A stretch of DNA of 17,218 nt, from positions 1-17,218 of the forward strand of contig JAVEEO010000365.1 of NCBI GenBank assembly GCA_030840415.1, in the 5' to 3' direction. The first letter of the stretch is position 1. Every line of letters begins with the position of its first letter. The translations under genes and the position numbers were made by a program. This document shows positions 1 through 7,778 of the stretch, piece after piece. The notes below the pieces were generated by a model. That model saw nothing but the letters and a program-made list of their open reading frames with translations, was not told where the DNA came from and searched no databases. This DNA is from Pseudonocardiales bacterium. GTDB lineage: Bacteria; Actinomycetota; Actinomycetes; Mycobacteriales; Jatrophihabitantaceae.

Positions 1-7
1 ACACCGG

Positions 8-742
8 TCAGACGCGGGGCGCCTTGATGACGTACCCCGCGCCTCGGATGGTGTGGATCAGTTTGGGCTCGACCGAGTCGACCTTCTTGCGCAGGTACCC
101 GATGTAGAGCTCGACGATGTTGGACAGGCCCTGGAAGTCGTACTTCCACACCCGGTCCAGGAACTGGGCCTTGGACAGCACCACCCGCTCGTTGCGCATC
201 AGGTAGCGCAGCAGCTCGAACTCGGTGGCGGTCAGGTGGATCTCCTCGCCGGCCCGGGTCACCTCGTGGCTGTTCTCGTCCAGTTCCAGGTCGGCGACCC
301 GCAGCACGCCGTCCCGGTCGGACTCGGCCTGGGTGCGGCGCAGCACCGCGTTCACCCGGGCGAGCAGCTCCTCGACGCTGAACGGCTTGACCACGTAGTC
401 GTCGGCCCCCGAGCGCAGGCCGGCCACCCGGTCGCTGGCGCCGTCGCGGGCGGTCAGGAAGATCACCGGGACGGCCGAGCCGGCCGCGCGCAGGTGCTGC
501 AACACCGCGTGGCCGTCCAGGCCCGGCATCATCACGTCCAGCACCACCAGGTCGGGGTCGTACTCGGCGACGGCCGCCAGCGCGGAGTTGCCGTTGTCGG
601 CGGTCACCGCCTCGTAGCCGTCGAAGCGCAGTGCCGAGGCGACCAGGTGGACCACGTTCTCCTCATCGTCGACCACCAGCACCCGGCGCTTGGCGCGGGC
701 CGCGGTCTGAGCGGTGGCAGGAGATACCGAGGTGGTGGACAT
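8..742 (-). CDS. OmpR/PhoB-family two-component response regulator, TrcR/PrrA-like
   Basis: This 244-residue transcription factor is the output half of a two-component system. The N-terminal receiver domain (about residues 20-135) shows the acidic pair D25/D26, the phospho-acceptor D69 in LDVMMPG, T97 in FLTARD and K119 in VVKPFS. The C-terminal winged-helix domain (about 145-240) has the typical TEFELLRYLM, LDRVWKYDF and IRGAGYVIK motifs. Its overall sequence resembles mycobacterial TrcR-type regulators. The partner histidine kinase would be expected downstream, off the left edge, so the signal is unknown. The ATG at 742 is chosen because the receiver domain follows closely. However, the purine run GGGGGA touches this ATG and is too close for a normal ribosome binding site, so an in-frame GTG at 772 is a possible alternative. 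The family call is firm; the specific regulon is not knowable here. Confidence 0.93.
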   Translation of the reverse strand: MSTTSVSPATAQTAARAKRRVLVVDDEENVVHLVASALRFDGYEAVTADNGNSALAAVAEYDPDLVVLDVMMPGLDGHAVLQHLRAAGSAVPVIFLTARDGASDRVAGLRSGADDYVVKPFSVEELLARVNAVLRRTQAESDRDGVLRVADLELDENSHEVTRAGEEIHLTATEFELLRYLMRNERVVLSKAQFLDRVWKYDFQGLSNIVELYIGYLRKKVDSVEPKLIHTIRGAGYVIKAPRV

Positions 743-836
743 TCCCCCAGGGTCGCGCGTCCGGCTAGGCACCGCCTTAGCTTTCACTGTGCGTCGGCTG
801 TGCGCCAGCCCTGCCTGGCAGAGCCCCCGCCGGGCA

Positions 837-859
837 GGCCGGCGACCGGTCAGCCGGCC
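837..859 (-). terminator. Hairpin terminator candidate behind the four-helix membrane protein gene
   Basis: GGCCGGC (837-843) pairs perfectly with GCCGGCC (853-859) around a nine-base loop, starting eight bases past the stop codon of the gene at 867-1403. There is no T tract, which is common for actinobacterial terminators. It would separate that gene from the response regulator, implying that the regulator has its own promoter in 743-836, where I could not find a convincing one. Confidence 0.45.
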
Positions 860-866
860 GCGCGCG

Positions 867-1403
867 TCAGCCCGATCCGGTGAGCCCCGGCCCGCCGAGG
901 CCCGGCCCGACGCGCCCGTCGAGGGCCGCGTCGTCCAGCGCCGGCTCGCCACCGGCGATCGCCGGCGCGGCGGGTGCCACGATCTCACCGCCCCGGGTTC
1001 GCACCCACTGCCAGGACGGCGGCAGGCAGGTCAGCACCAGCGCCAGCAGCGAGGCGCCCAGCACCACCGCCGGTACCTGGGGCTCGCCGGAGGCGGAGTC
1101 CAGCAGGAAGTCCAGCGCGACGCCGAAGGTCAGCGCCTGGCCGGCCGCGAACACCCAGCGGTCCCAGCCGTTGAGCAGCCGCCCCATCCCCCACAGCACG
1201 AAGATCAGGTAGCCGAGCGCGATCAGGCCAGCCAGCAGTTCGCCGGAACGGCTGTCGGTGATGTCGGGCTGGTCGACTCCGACGAAGGCGCCGTGGGCGA
1301 TGAACAGGAACGAGTACACGATCAGGAACGGCACCACCACGGTGCCGGCCGCCACCGCGCCGATCACGGTGGGCGGCGTGCTCCGCGGATCGGGCTCGGT
1401 CAT
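867..1403 (-). CDS. Small four-helix integral membrane protein, function unknown
   Basis: This 178-residue protein has about four hydrophobic segments (roughly residues 13-35, 52-72, 80-100 and 105-125). A hydrophilic, Gly/Ala/Pro-rich C-terminal tail follows that is probably cytoplasmic. I do not recognise a named family. The ATG at 1403 is preceded by a strong GGAGGGAGG ribosome binding site about seven bases upstream, which fixes the start well. It lies 40 bases downstream of the MFS transporter gene on the same strand and may be cotranscribed with it. No catalytic motif is visible, so a role as a small accessory or stress-related membrane protein is only a guess. Confidence 0.8.
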   Translation of the reverse strand: MTEPDPRSTPPTVIGAVAAGTVVVPFLIVYSFLFIAHGAFVGVDQPDITDSRSGELLAGLIALGYLIFVLWGMGRLLNGWDRWVFAAGQALTFGVALDFLLDSASGEPQVPAVVLGASLLALVLTCLPPSWQWVRTRGGEIVAPAAPAIAGGEPALDDAALDGRVGPGLGGPGLTGSG

Positions 1404-1443
1404 CGACGCCTCCCTCCGGTGCGCGCGCTGGATACTGTGAAAC

Positions 1444-2775
1444 CTAGCGTGGCGCCAACCGGGTCGGGGTGCAACCGGGCCGTGCCGCGGTGCGAGCCTC
1501 CAGCCGCCCGGACAGCAGCGCGATCGCCAGTCCCGCCAGCGCCAGCAGGGCACCCACCCGGCTGGGCCATTCGTAGCCGAGCCCGTGGTCCAGCACCAGG
1601 CCGCCGATCCAGGCACCCAGGGCATTTGCCAGGTTGAGGGTGGAATGGTTCAGCGCGGCGGCCAGCGACTGGCCCTCGCGGGCGACGTCCATCAGCCGGG
1701 TCTGCAGGATCGGCACCAGCACCGAGCCGGTGATGCCGAAGACGAACACCGCCAGGATCGCGCCGGGCACGGTGCGCACGGCATAGCCGAAGCCGAACAG
1801 CACCGCCGCGGTGGCCAGCAGCCCGCCGTACAGGCTGGGCATCAGCGACCGGTCGGCCAGCCGGCCGCCGAGCAGCACGCCGACCGTCATGCCGACGCCG
1901 TACACCGCCAGCAGGCCGGTGACCGCGGTGGCGCTGACGTGTGCCAGGGTCGTCATGGTCGGGGTGATGTAGGAGTAGGTGGCGAACATGCCGCCGAAGC
2001 CGACCGTCCCGGTGAGCAGCGCCAGCCATACCTGGCCGTGCCGCAGTGCGCTGAGCTCGGTGCGCATCGTCAGGCCCGGCTCGGCCGGCCGGGCCGGGAT
2101 CCACAGCAGCACCGCGGCCAGCGTCAGCATGCCCAGCACCCCGACCAGCCCGTACGGCCAGCGCCAGCCCCACTGCTGGCCGATCAGGGTGGTCAGCGGA
2201 ACGCCGACGACATTGGCGACGGTCAGCCCGGCCAGCATCATCGACACCGCCCAGGCCCGCCGGTTGGGTGGCACCAGCGACGCCCCGACCAGCGCGCCGA
2301 TCCCGAAGAAGGCCCCGTGCGGCAGGCCGGACAGGAACCGGGCCGCCAGCAGGGTGGAGTAGCTCGGCGCCAGCGCGGAGGCGAGGTTGCCGAGCGCGAA
2401 GGCGGCCATCAGCCACCAGAGCAGCCGCTTGCGGGGCAGCCGGGCACCGAAGGCGGCGATCAGCGGCGCGCCGACCATGACGCCCAGGGCGTAGGCCGAG
2501 ATGACGTGACCGGCCTGTGGGATCGAGATCTGGATGCCGTCGGCGATGTTGGGCAGCAGCCCCATCGAGACGAACTCGCCGGTGCCGATGGCGAAGCCGC
2601 CGATCGCCAGCGCCAGGATGGCCAGCGTGGCGCGCCGGTTGGCGGCGGGGCTGTCCGGACCCCCGGGATTGTCCGGACTAGCGGTCTTGTCCGGACTGGC
2701 GATGTCGTCCGGAGTCGCCGGCGTTCCGGCGGTCGGCTGGGCGGTGGCTGCGTCGATCACGTGTCGTTGCAGCAC
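1444..2775 (-). CDS. MFS transporter, DHA1 family (AraJ/YdhP-like exporter)
   Basis: This 443-residue protein shows twelve predicted membrane helices, the usual core for a drug/H+ antiporter of the DHA1 family. Helices begin around residue 50 with LAILALAIGGFAIGTGEF. The loop motif between helices 2 and 3 is present in variant form (GARLPRKR), and helix 11 carries NHSTLNLANALGAWIGG, a signature of the AraJ/YdhP/chloramphenicol-efflux subgroup. Substrate is not predictable; export of small molecules by proton exchange is the family role. About 45 extra residues precede helix 1, containing a Pro-Asp hexapeptide repeat encoded by an 18-bp tandem repeat. The start is the GTG at 2775, with no good ribosome binding site. 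A later in-frame GTG at 2760 is possible, and the extension may be partly untranslated. Confidence 0.9.
   Translation of the reverse strand: MLQRHVIDAATAQPTAGTPATPDDIASPDKTASPDNPGGPDSPAANRRATLAILALAIGGFAIGTGEFVSMGLLPNIADGIQISIPQAGHVISAYALGVMVGAPLIAAFGARLPRKRLLWWLMAAFALGNLASALAPSYSTLLAARFLSGLPHGAFFGIGALVGASLVPPNRRAWAVSMMLAGLTVANVVGVPLTTLIGQQWGWRWPYGLVGVLGMLTLAAVLLWIPARPAEPGLTMRTELSALRHGQVWLALLTGTVGFGGMFATYSYITPTMTTLAHVSATAVTGLLAVYGVGMTVGVLLGGRLADRSLMPSLYGGLLATAAVLFGFGYAVRTVPGAILAVFVFGITGSVLVPILQTRLMDVAREGQSLAAALNHSTLNLANALGAWIGGLVLDHGLGYEWPSRVGALLALAGLAIALLSGRLEARTAARPGCTPTRLAPR
2653..2714 (-). repeat. 18-bp tandem repeat (about four copies) containing palindrome GTCCGGAC
   Basis: The octamer GTCCGGAC occurs at 2653, 2671 and 2689, with a one-base variant (GTCCGGAG) at 2707, spaced by exactly 18 bases. 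On the minus strand it encodes a hexapeptide repeat of the form xPDxxx in the hydrophilic N-terminus of the MFS protein. The unit is a multiple of three, so copy-number changes would keep the frame. Confidence 0.8.
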
Positions 2776-2829
2776 CCGGACGGAGCCGATTGTTCCCGGG
2801 GCAGGCGGAAACCACAGGGACCGTCCGGG

Positions 2830-4308
2830 TCAACAGGCCGGCAGGCCGCCGAAATAGCCCACCGTGAAGCGCTGGATGCGCTCCAGCGCCGTGGTCTGGT
2901 GCGCGCCGTACGCCTTGTCGGAGGGCACCAGCTTGATCACCGCCGAGGTCGCCTCGTCCATGTCCGGCGGGGACAGTTGGAAGTCCTGCGAGCCGCCGCT
3001 GTTGATCGAGGCGGTGAACGCCCCGCTGTAGCAACTGGCTGCCAGCAGCGCGTCCTTGTCCTGGGTCGAGGCGTGGAACAGCTGGGCCCGTACCGCCATG
3101 CTCCAGCCGTAGACGAACAGCATGCCCAGCGAGTAGTCGGCCGGTGCGTTGTCGACCAGGATGATCTTGCCCGTGGCCTTGTCGATCCGCTTGTCCGGCA
3201 GGCTGTTGTAGGCCTGTCGGGCGAACTGGTCGGTGAAGTAGACGTCGTTGCCGTCCGGGCAGTAGTCGAACTCGCTGACCTGGGAATTCGGGCAGGCCGG
3301 GTTGCTGGTCTCGTCCACGCCGACATCGCGCCACTGCCCCTTCACCGAGGCCGCCGCCGTGGTCCAGAACCTGTTCAACTCCAGTTGCAGGCTGGTGCCG
3401 TCCGGCGAGGCCGGTCTCGGATCGATGATCTGGTCATACGGCAGGTTGCCGCGCTGCAGGTAGTCCACGTCGGAGGTGAACGGGCGCTCGGTGAACTGGC
3501 GCTGCGCGAACCGGTCTCCGAAGCAGTAGCCGGCGCCGTTGCCGATCCCGTCGGCCATCGCCGACAGCCGGTCGAAGCCGTTGCCGTGCGAGATCTGCTC
3601 GGTGCTCACCGGCGGCGGGTCACGCACCTGCAGGTAGCCCAGCAGGGTGGCCTCCAGTTGCCGCTGGTCGACCGACACGTGCGCGGTCTTGCCGTCCTGG
3701 GCGGTGCGGATGAAGGCACCGGAGACGCAGTCGGCCTGGGTCTCGGTGACGATGGTGGCCGGGCGGCCCTGGGAGGTGCCGGACCCGGCGCCGAAGACGC
3801 CCAGCCGCTGTTGGATGGCGTGGCCCCACTCGTGCGCGATCACCGCGGTGATCATGAAGGTGCCGTACTTGGCGGCCAGTTGCGCCACCAGGTGGTCGGG
3901 GTTGCGGTCATAGACCACCGAGTCGTCGGCGGTGCAGTAGAAGGCGTTGTTCACCGCCGCCTCCGGGTCCTGGCGCAGGCAGGCGTTGCGGGCCAGCGCG
4001 CCGGTCACCTTCGTCCCGTCCACGGAGTAGATGCCGCCGGTCAGCTCCGGGTAGGGCCGGCCCCCGGAGAGCTGCGGGTAGTTGGTGCGCCAGAACGCCT
4101 GGACGTCGGCGATGGCGTTCTTGACCTCCTGGTCGAAGCTGGTGTGCCCGTCGTTGACGACGCTGACGTCGGCGTCGGTCGGCGACCGGGTTGCCGTGGA
4201 GGTGGCCGAGTCGGTGCTGTCGGGCGGCTGCAGCGAGACGTCGCAGGCCGCGAGCAGCAGGCACAGCAGCATCGACATGGCAGTGAGCAGGCGAGCGGTC
4301 TTGGTCAC
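2830..4308 (-). CDS. Secreted lipoprotein neutral zinc metallopeptidase (YpfJ-like, PF04228 type)
   Basis: The 492-residue product begins with a textbook lipoprotein signal: a short basic n-region, a hydrophobic stretch, and lipobox LLAAC with the acylated cysteine at residue 22. This is why the GTG at 4308 is preferred. The same frame is open to an ATG at 4362 and a GTG at 4380, and the ATG has AAGGG about ten bases upstream, so the true start may be earlier. A Ser/Thr/Asp-rich linker follows. The catalytic motif AHEWGHAIQQ supplies zinc ligands H159 and H163 and general base E160, and TETQADC supplies the likely third ligand E189, as in the neutral zinc metallopeptidase family. Paired cysteines fit an extracytoplasmic location. 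The large C-terminal region is typical of actinobacterial members. Its substrate is unknown; surface protein processing is an inference. Confidence 0.87.
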   Translation of the reverse strand: MTKTARLLTAMSMLLCLLLAACDVSLQPPDSTDSATSTATRSPTDADVSVVNDGHTSFDQEVKNAIADVQAFWRTNYPQLSGGRPYPELTGGIYSVDGTKVTGALARNACLRQDPEAAVNNAFYCTADDSVVYDRNPDHLVAQLAAKYGTFMITAVIAHEWGHAIQQRLGVFGAGSGTSQGRPATIVTETQADCVSGAFIRTAQDGKTAHVSVDQRQLEATLLGYLQVRDPPPVSTEQISHGNGFDRLSAMADGIGNGAGYCFGDRFAQRQFTERPFTSDVDYLQRGNLPYDQIIDPRPASPDGTSLQLELNRFWTTAAASVKGQWRDVGVDETSNPACPNSQVSEFDYCPDGNDVYFTDQFARQAYNSLPDKRIDKATGKIILVDNAPADYSLGMLFVYGWSMAVRAQLFHASTQDKDALLAASCYSGAFTASINSGGSQDFQLSPPDMDEATSAVIKLVPSDKAYGAHQTTALERIQRFTVGYFGGLPAC

Positions 4309-4418
4309 GAGGATGTCCCGGCTGATGCCACCGAACGGGGTTGGCTGGCGGCGCCCGACCATGCGGTCAGTGCCCTTCACGCTACCTGCGGGTGGCCGGG
4401 GCTCGGCGAGGGGCCGGC

Positions 4419-5219
4419 TCAGGTCGAGGCGAGCGCGCCGGGAGCCAGCCGGACCGGCAACCCGGCGGCGGCCAGGCTCCGTTTGACCTCACCGATGCTC
4501 ACCTGCTGGTAGTGGAAGACGCTGGCCGCCAGCACCGCATCGGCACCGGCGGCCACCGCCGGCGGGAAGTGCTCGGCCGCACCGGCCCCACCGCTGGCGA
4601 TCACCGGCACCGACACCACCGCCCGGATCGCGGCGATCAGCTCCAGGTCGAAGCCGGCCCGGGTGCCGTCGGCGTCCATCGAGTTCAGCAGGATCTCCCC
4701 CGCGCCGAGCTCGGCGGCCCGGGCCGCCCACCGCACCGCATCCAGCCCGGTGCCGCGCCGGCCGCCGTGGGTGGTCACCTCGAAGCCGGACCCGGTCACC
4801 GGGCTCCCGGCCGGCACCCGGCGGGCGTCCACCGACAGCACCAGCACCTGCCGGCCGAACCGGTCGGCGATCTCGGCCAGCAGCTCGGGCCGGGCGATCG
4901 CGGCGGTGTTCACCCCGACCTTGTCCGCACCGGCTCGCAGCAACGTGTCGACGTCGGCGGCCGAGCGCACCCCGCCGCCCACGGTCAGCGGGATGAACAC
5001 CTGCTCGGCGGTCCGTGACACCACCTCCAGGGTGGTCTGGCGACCGGCGGACGAGGCGGTGATGTCGAGGAAGGTCAGCTCGTCGGCGCCCTCGGCGTCG
5101 TAGCGGCGGGCCAGTTCCACCGGGTCGCCGGCGTCGCGCAGGCCGGTGAAGTTGACCCCCTTGACCACCCGGCCGTCCTGGACGTCCAGGCAGGGGATGA
5201 CCCGTACCGCGACCGCCAT
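4419..5219 (-). CDS. hisF: Imidazole glycerol phosphate synthase, cyclase subunit
   Basis: HisF is a 266-residue TIM barrel that joins ammonia, delivered by HisH, to PRFAR to give imidazole glycerol phosphate and AICAR in histidine biosynthesis. The two catalytic aspartates are visible: D12 in VIPCLDV and D131 in VLSVDAR. The phosphate-binding loops LTVGGGV and VIASGGAG, and the HisF motif [10 protein letters not shown], are present. Length is normal. The ATG at 5219 follows the stop codon of priA/hisA by only two bases, so translation is probably coupled. It is the last his gene here; hisI does not follow, and the next gene is the zinc metallopeptidase. Confidence 0.97.
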   Translation of the reverse strand: MAVAVRVIPCLDVQDGRVVKGVNFTGLRDAGDPVELARRYDAEGADELTFLDITASSAGRQTTLEVVSRTAEQVFIPLTVGGGVRSAADVDTLLRAGADKVGVNTAAIARPELLAEIADRFGRQVLVLSVDARRVPAGSPVTGSGFEVTTHGGRRGTGLDAVRWAARAAELGAGEILLNSMDADGTRAGFDLELIAAIRAVVSVPVIASGGAGAAEHFPPAVAAGADAVLAASVFHYQQVSIGEVKRSLAAAGLPVRLAPGALAST

Positions 5220-5221
5220 GC

Positions 5222-5995
5222 TCAGGCCCCGGTCTGGGCTTCGGCTTCGGCTTCGGCTTCGGCTTCGGCGGCCACCGTGGCCAGCGCCTCGGCGAGGGTG
5301 AACGCGCCGGCGTAGAGCGCCTTGCCGACGATCGCGCCCTCGACGCCGGTCGCGCGCAGGCCGGCCAGCCGTCGCAGGTCCTCCAGCGAGGACACCCCGC
5401 CGGAGGCCACCACCGGCCGGTCGGTCGCCGCGCACACCGAGCGCAGCAGGTCCAGGTTCGGCCCGGTCAGGGTGCCGTCGCGGTGCACGTCGGTGACCAC
5501 GTACCGGGCGCAGCCGTCGGCGTCCAGCCGAGCGATCGTCTCGTAGAGGTCACCGCCCTCGGCGGTCCAGCCCCGGGCCGCCAGCGTGGTGCCTCGGACG
5601 TCCAGGCCGACGGCGATCTTGTCACCGTGCCGGGCGATGGCCGAACGCACCCAGTCCGGCGCCTCCAGGGCGGCGGTGCCCAGGTTGACCCGGGCGCAGC
5701 CGGTGGCCAACGCGGCGGCCAGCGACTCGTCGTCGCGGATGCCGCCGGACAGCTCCACGGCGATGTCGAGCCGGCCGGTGACCTCGGCCAGCAGCTCGCG
5801 GTTGCTGCCGCGCCCGAACGCGGCGTCCAGGTCGACCAGGTGCACCCACTCGGCACCGTCTCGCTGCCAGGCCAGCGCCGCCTCCAGCGGGCTGCCGTAG
5901 CCGGTCTCGGTGCCGGCCTCGCCCTGCACCAGTCGCACCGCCGTGCCGCCGGCGACGTCGACGCCCGGCAGCAGCACCAGTTTGTCGGGGGTCAT
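5222..5995 (-). CDS. priA: PriA-type phosphoribosyl isomerase (bifunctional HisA/TrpF)
   Basis: This 257-residue (beta-alpha)8 barrel isomerises ProFAR to PRFAR for histidine synthesis. In actinobacteria the same enzyme also serves as phosphoribosylanthranilate isomerase for tryptophan. Evidence includes the catalytic D13 (LLPGVDV) and D169 (VTDVHRDGT), R21 in AVRLVQG, and the PriA-specific RGW element (R141, W143) that lets one site bind both substrates. Sequence blocks such as [14 protein letters not shown] and [20 protein letters not shown] are characteristic of PriA. The ATG at 5995 has GGAG six bases upstream and overlaps the previous gene's stop codon by four bases (ATGA). Unusually, the protein ends in an Ala-Glu repeat tail encoded by a hexanucleotide repeat, about ten residues beyond the usual end. 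Bifunctionality is inferred from the motif and from the family. Confidence 0.95.
   Translation of the reverse strand: MTPDKLVLLPGVDVAGGTAVRLVQGEAGTETGYGSPLEAALAWQRDGAEWVHLVDLDAAFGRGSNRELLAEVTGRLDIAVELSGGIRDDESLAAALATGCARVNLGTAALEAPDWVRSAIARHGDKIAVGLDVRGTTLAARGWTAEGGDLYETIARLDADGCARYVVTDVHRDGTLTGPNLDLLRSVCAATDRPVVASGGVSSLEDLRRLAGLRATGVEGAIVGKALYAGAFTLAEALATVAAEAEAEAEAEAQTGA
5237..5266 (-). repeat. Hexanucleotide tandem repeat, five copies, in the 3' end of priA
   Basis: GGCTTC (plus strand) is repeated five times without mismatch. Read on the minus strand it encodes an Ala-Glu dipeptide repeat at the C-terminus of PriA. The six-base unit keeps the reading frame if copies are gained or lost, so length variation among strains is likely. 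Confidence 0.9.
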
Positions 5996-6318
5996 CTCCT
6001 GCTCCGATCTCCGAATGCGACGGCCAGCGCCGGCACCGCGATGGCGGCCACCAGCAGCACGCCGACCACCATGGCCAGCGAGCGGCTCATCAGGTACGTC
6101 AGCACCGCCACCACCAGCAGCGCCGAGGCGATCACCGCGCGCCGCTCCTTGCGGCGGGCGCTCAGCGGTTCGCTGCGACGCCGGCCCAGCAGCGCCTGCC
6201 AGCGGGCCCGGCGGCGGCGCCGGGCGGCCTCGGCGGCGAGTTTGGCCTGGTTGCGCTCCAGCCGCTGGGCGGTCAGCGCCTCGCGTTCGGCGCGCCGGCG
6301 GGCGCGTTCCCGGCTCAT
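5992..6318 (-). CDS. Small basic membrane protein embedded in the his operon
   Basis: This 108-residue protein has an extremely Arg/Ala-rich, helical N-terminal half (residues 1-60, with clusters such as RRRRRARW). Two closely spaced hydrophobic segments follow (about 62-80 and 83-100), and it ends in a charged tail. The form suggests a two-helix membrane hairpin with a positively charged cytoplasmic coiled region. It is not a known histidine enzyme. The ATG at 6318 has GGGAG eight bases upstream. The gene lies 28 bases behind hisH and overlaps the priA start by four bases, so it is cotranscribed and translationally coupled. Whether it serves histidine metabolism or is only a passenger is unknown. 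High GC at third positions and the tight packing support it as real. Confidence 0.82.
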   Translation of the reverse strand: MSRERARRRAEREALTAQRLERNQAKLAAEAARRRRRARWQALLGRRRSEPLSARRKERRAVIASALLVVAVLTYLMSRSLAMVVGVLLVAAIAVPALAVAFGDRSRR

Positions 6319-6346
6319 GCCGGCACTCCCGCCGGCCGGTGGCCGA

Positions 6347-6961
6347 TCACAGGCTGCCGAGCCAGTTGGCCAGCAGTTGGGCGCCGGCATCGCCGGACTT
6401 CTCCGGGTGGAACTGGGTCGCCGACACCGGGCCGGCCTCCACCGCGGCGACGAACTCCTCGCCGTGCTCGGCGACGGTGGTCCTGACGCCGGTCCCGGTC
6501 GCGGCCGGATGCACGGCGTAGGAGTGCACGAAGTAGAACCGGGTGTCCTCGGCCATCCCGTCGAACAGCACCGAGTCCGCCGGCGGGCGCACGGTGTTCC
6601 AGCCCATGTGTGGGATCACCGGGGCCTTAAGCTGCTCCACCCGGCCGGCCAGCAGGCCCAGTCCCGGGGTCTGCACGCCGTGCTCGACACCGGCCGAGAA
6701 CAGCACCTGCATGCCCACGCAGATGCCGAGCACCGGCCGGTCGGCCCGTACCCGCTCGGTGAGGATGCGCTCGGCCTGAACCCGGTGCAGGCCTGCCATG
6801 CAGGCCGCGAACGCCCCGACGCCGGGCACCACCAGGCCGTCGGCCTCGATCGCGACGTCGGGATCGGCGCTCAGCTCGACCTCGGCACCGACCCGTTCCA
6901 GGGCCCGCACGGCCGAGCGGACATTGCCCGAGCCGTAGTCCAGCACGGTCACCCTGCTCAT
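6347..6961 (-). CDS. hisH: Imidazole glycerol phosphate synthase, glutamine amidotransferase subunit
   Basis: HisH hydrolyses glutamine and channels the ammonia to HisF. The 204-residue class I glutamine amidotransferase shows the full triad: nucleophile C81 in GICVGMQ, and H185 and E187 in QFHPEKSG. The oxyanion-strand region VPGVGAF (about 45-51) and the HisH motif PHMGWNTV (117-124) are also present. Length is standard. The ATG at 6961 is preceded by GGGTGGG, and the gene starts 11 bases after the hisB stop codon. Its HisF partner is encoded two genes downstream in the same operon, with the small membrane protein and priA between them. Confidence 0.97.
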   Translation of the reverse strand: MSRVTVLDYGSGNVRSAVRALERVGAEVELSADPDVAIEADGLVVPGVGAFAACMAGLHRVQAERILTERVRADRPVLGICVGMQVLFSAGVEHGVQTPGLGLLAGRVEQLKAPVIPHMGWNTVRPPADSVLFDGMAEDTRFYFVHSYAVHPAATGTGVRTTVAEHGEEFVAAVEAGPVSATQFHPEKSGDAGAQLLANWLGSL

Positions 6962-6972
6962 CTGCCCACCCG

Positions 6973-7575
6973 CTACAGCACACCCTTGGTCGAGGGCACG
7001 CCGGCCTGCCTCGGGTCGAGTTCCACCGCGGCCCGCAGCGCCCGCGCCACCGCCTTGTACTGCGCCTCGGTGATGTGGTGCCAGTCCCGGCCGGCGTGCA
7101 CGGTGACGTGCAGCGCCACCCGGGCGTGGTAGGTGAAGGACTCGAAGACGTGCCGGGTGAGGGTGGTGGCGTAGGCGGTGTCGCGGCCCAGCAGGTAGGG
7201 CGGAGCGCCGTCCGGCTCGGTGTGCACCAGGTAGGGGCGGCCGGACAGGTCCACCGCGGCCGACACCAGCACCTCGTCCATCGGGATCGTGGCGTCGCCG
7301 AAGCGGCGGGTGCCGGCCTTGTCGCCGGCCGCCTCGGCGAAGGCCTGGCCGAGCGCGATGGCGGCGTCCTCGACGGTGTGGTGGGAGTCGATGTGCAGGT
7401 CGCCCTCGACGTGCACCCTCAGATCGAACAGGCCGTGTTTGCCGAACGATCCGAGCATGTGGTCGAAGAAGCCCACCCCGGTGTCGATGTCGGCACGGCC
7501 GGAGCCGTCGAGGTCGAGATCGACCAGCACCTTGGTCTCGGCGGTGCTGCGCTCGATGCGCCCGGTCCGGTTCAC
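6973..7575 (-). CDS. hisB: Imidazoleglycerol-phosphate dehydratase
   Basis: The 200-residue enzyme dehydrates imidazole glycerol phosphate to imidazole acetol phosphate using manganese. Metal-binding motifs are visible in duplicate as expected for the two-repeat fold: DSHHTVED (H65, H66, E69, D70) and [12 protein letters not shown] (H166, H167, E170). FFDHML is also present. It is the monofunctional type, without a histidinol-phosphatase domain. The start is GTG at 7575 with a strong GAGGAG about eight bases upstream, and it overlaps the stop codon of the preceding small ORF by four bases (GTGA). Normally hisC would precede hisB at this point; here a short ORF occupies the position. Confidence 0.97.
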   Translation of the reverse strand: MNRTGRIERSTAETKVLVDLDLDGSGRADIDTGVGFFDHMLGSFGKHGLFDLRVHVEGDLHIDSHHTVEDAAIALGQAFAEAAGDKAGTRRFGDATIPMDEVLVSAAVDLSGRPYLVHTEPDGAPPYLLGRDTAYATTLTRHVFESFTYHARVALHVTVHAGRDWHHITEAQYKAVARALRAAVELDPRQAGVPSTKGVL

Positions 7576-7778
7576 GCGCGGTTCTCCTCGGTCTGGTCGT
7601 GCTGAGTGCGGCCGTCGCCGGCCCGGCCGTCCGTACTCTCGTCGCAGCCGTTCGGATCGTGCTCGCTTGGATCGTGCCCGCTCGGGTCGTGCTCAGTCGG
7701 GTCCCGCACCGGAAGGATCCAGCCGTGCGTCTTCGGGCGCAGCCGCGGCTGCCCGGCGCCGTGCAGCGAGCCGGTCAC
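7572..7778 (-). CDS. 68-codon ORF in the hisC slot; possible hisC remnant
   Basis: This ORF begins with GTG overlapping the hisD stop codon by four bases (GTGA) and ends overlapping the hisB start by four bases (GTGA). That is the tight packing usual for hisC between hisD and hisB. The product is not a complete HisC. Its first part reads into LPVRD at about residues 23-27, matching the LPVRD(E/D)LRG opening seen in actinobacterial HisC proteins. After that comes a His/Asp/Pro-rich run of imperfect pentapeptides ([15 protein letters not shown]) and a polar tail. The first ~21 codons all end in G or C; A/T-ending codons appear only from about codon 22. I infer either a hisC deletion scar that preserves coupling between hisD and hisB, or a small His-rich protein with its own role. 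No function is shown. Confidence 0.55.
   Translation of the reverse strand: MTGSLHGAGQPRLRPKTHGWILPVRDPTEHDPSGHDPSEHDPNGCDESTDGRAGDGRTQHDQTEENRA
7655..7702 (-). repeat. 15-bp imperfect tandem repeat, three copies, in the hisC-slot ORF
   Basis: Three neighbouring 15-base units of the form (G/A)TCGTGC(T/C)C(G/A)(C/G)T(T/C)G, followed by a partial unit, encode a pentapeptide D-P-x-x-H on the minus strand. The unit length preserves the reading frame. Confidence 0.65.

Noticed and set aside
4381..4418. GC-rich inverted repeats behind hisF as a his-operon terminator
   Set aside because: The pairing is short and interrupted and overlaps possible upstream starts of the metallopeptidase; not distinguishable from base composition.
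1585..4512. Very long plus-strand open frame (975 codons) across the MFS and metallopeptidase genes
   Set aside because: It is antisense to two clear genes and full of His/Gln/Arg-rich low-complexity sequence, as expected from a GC-rich shadow frame.
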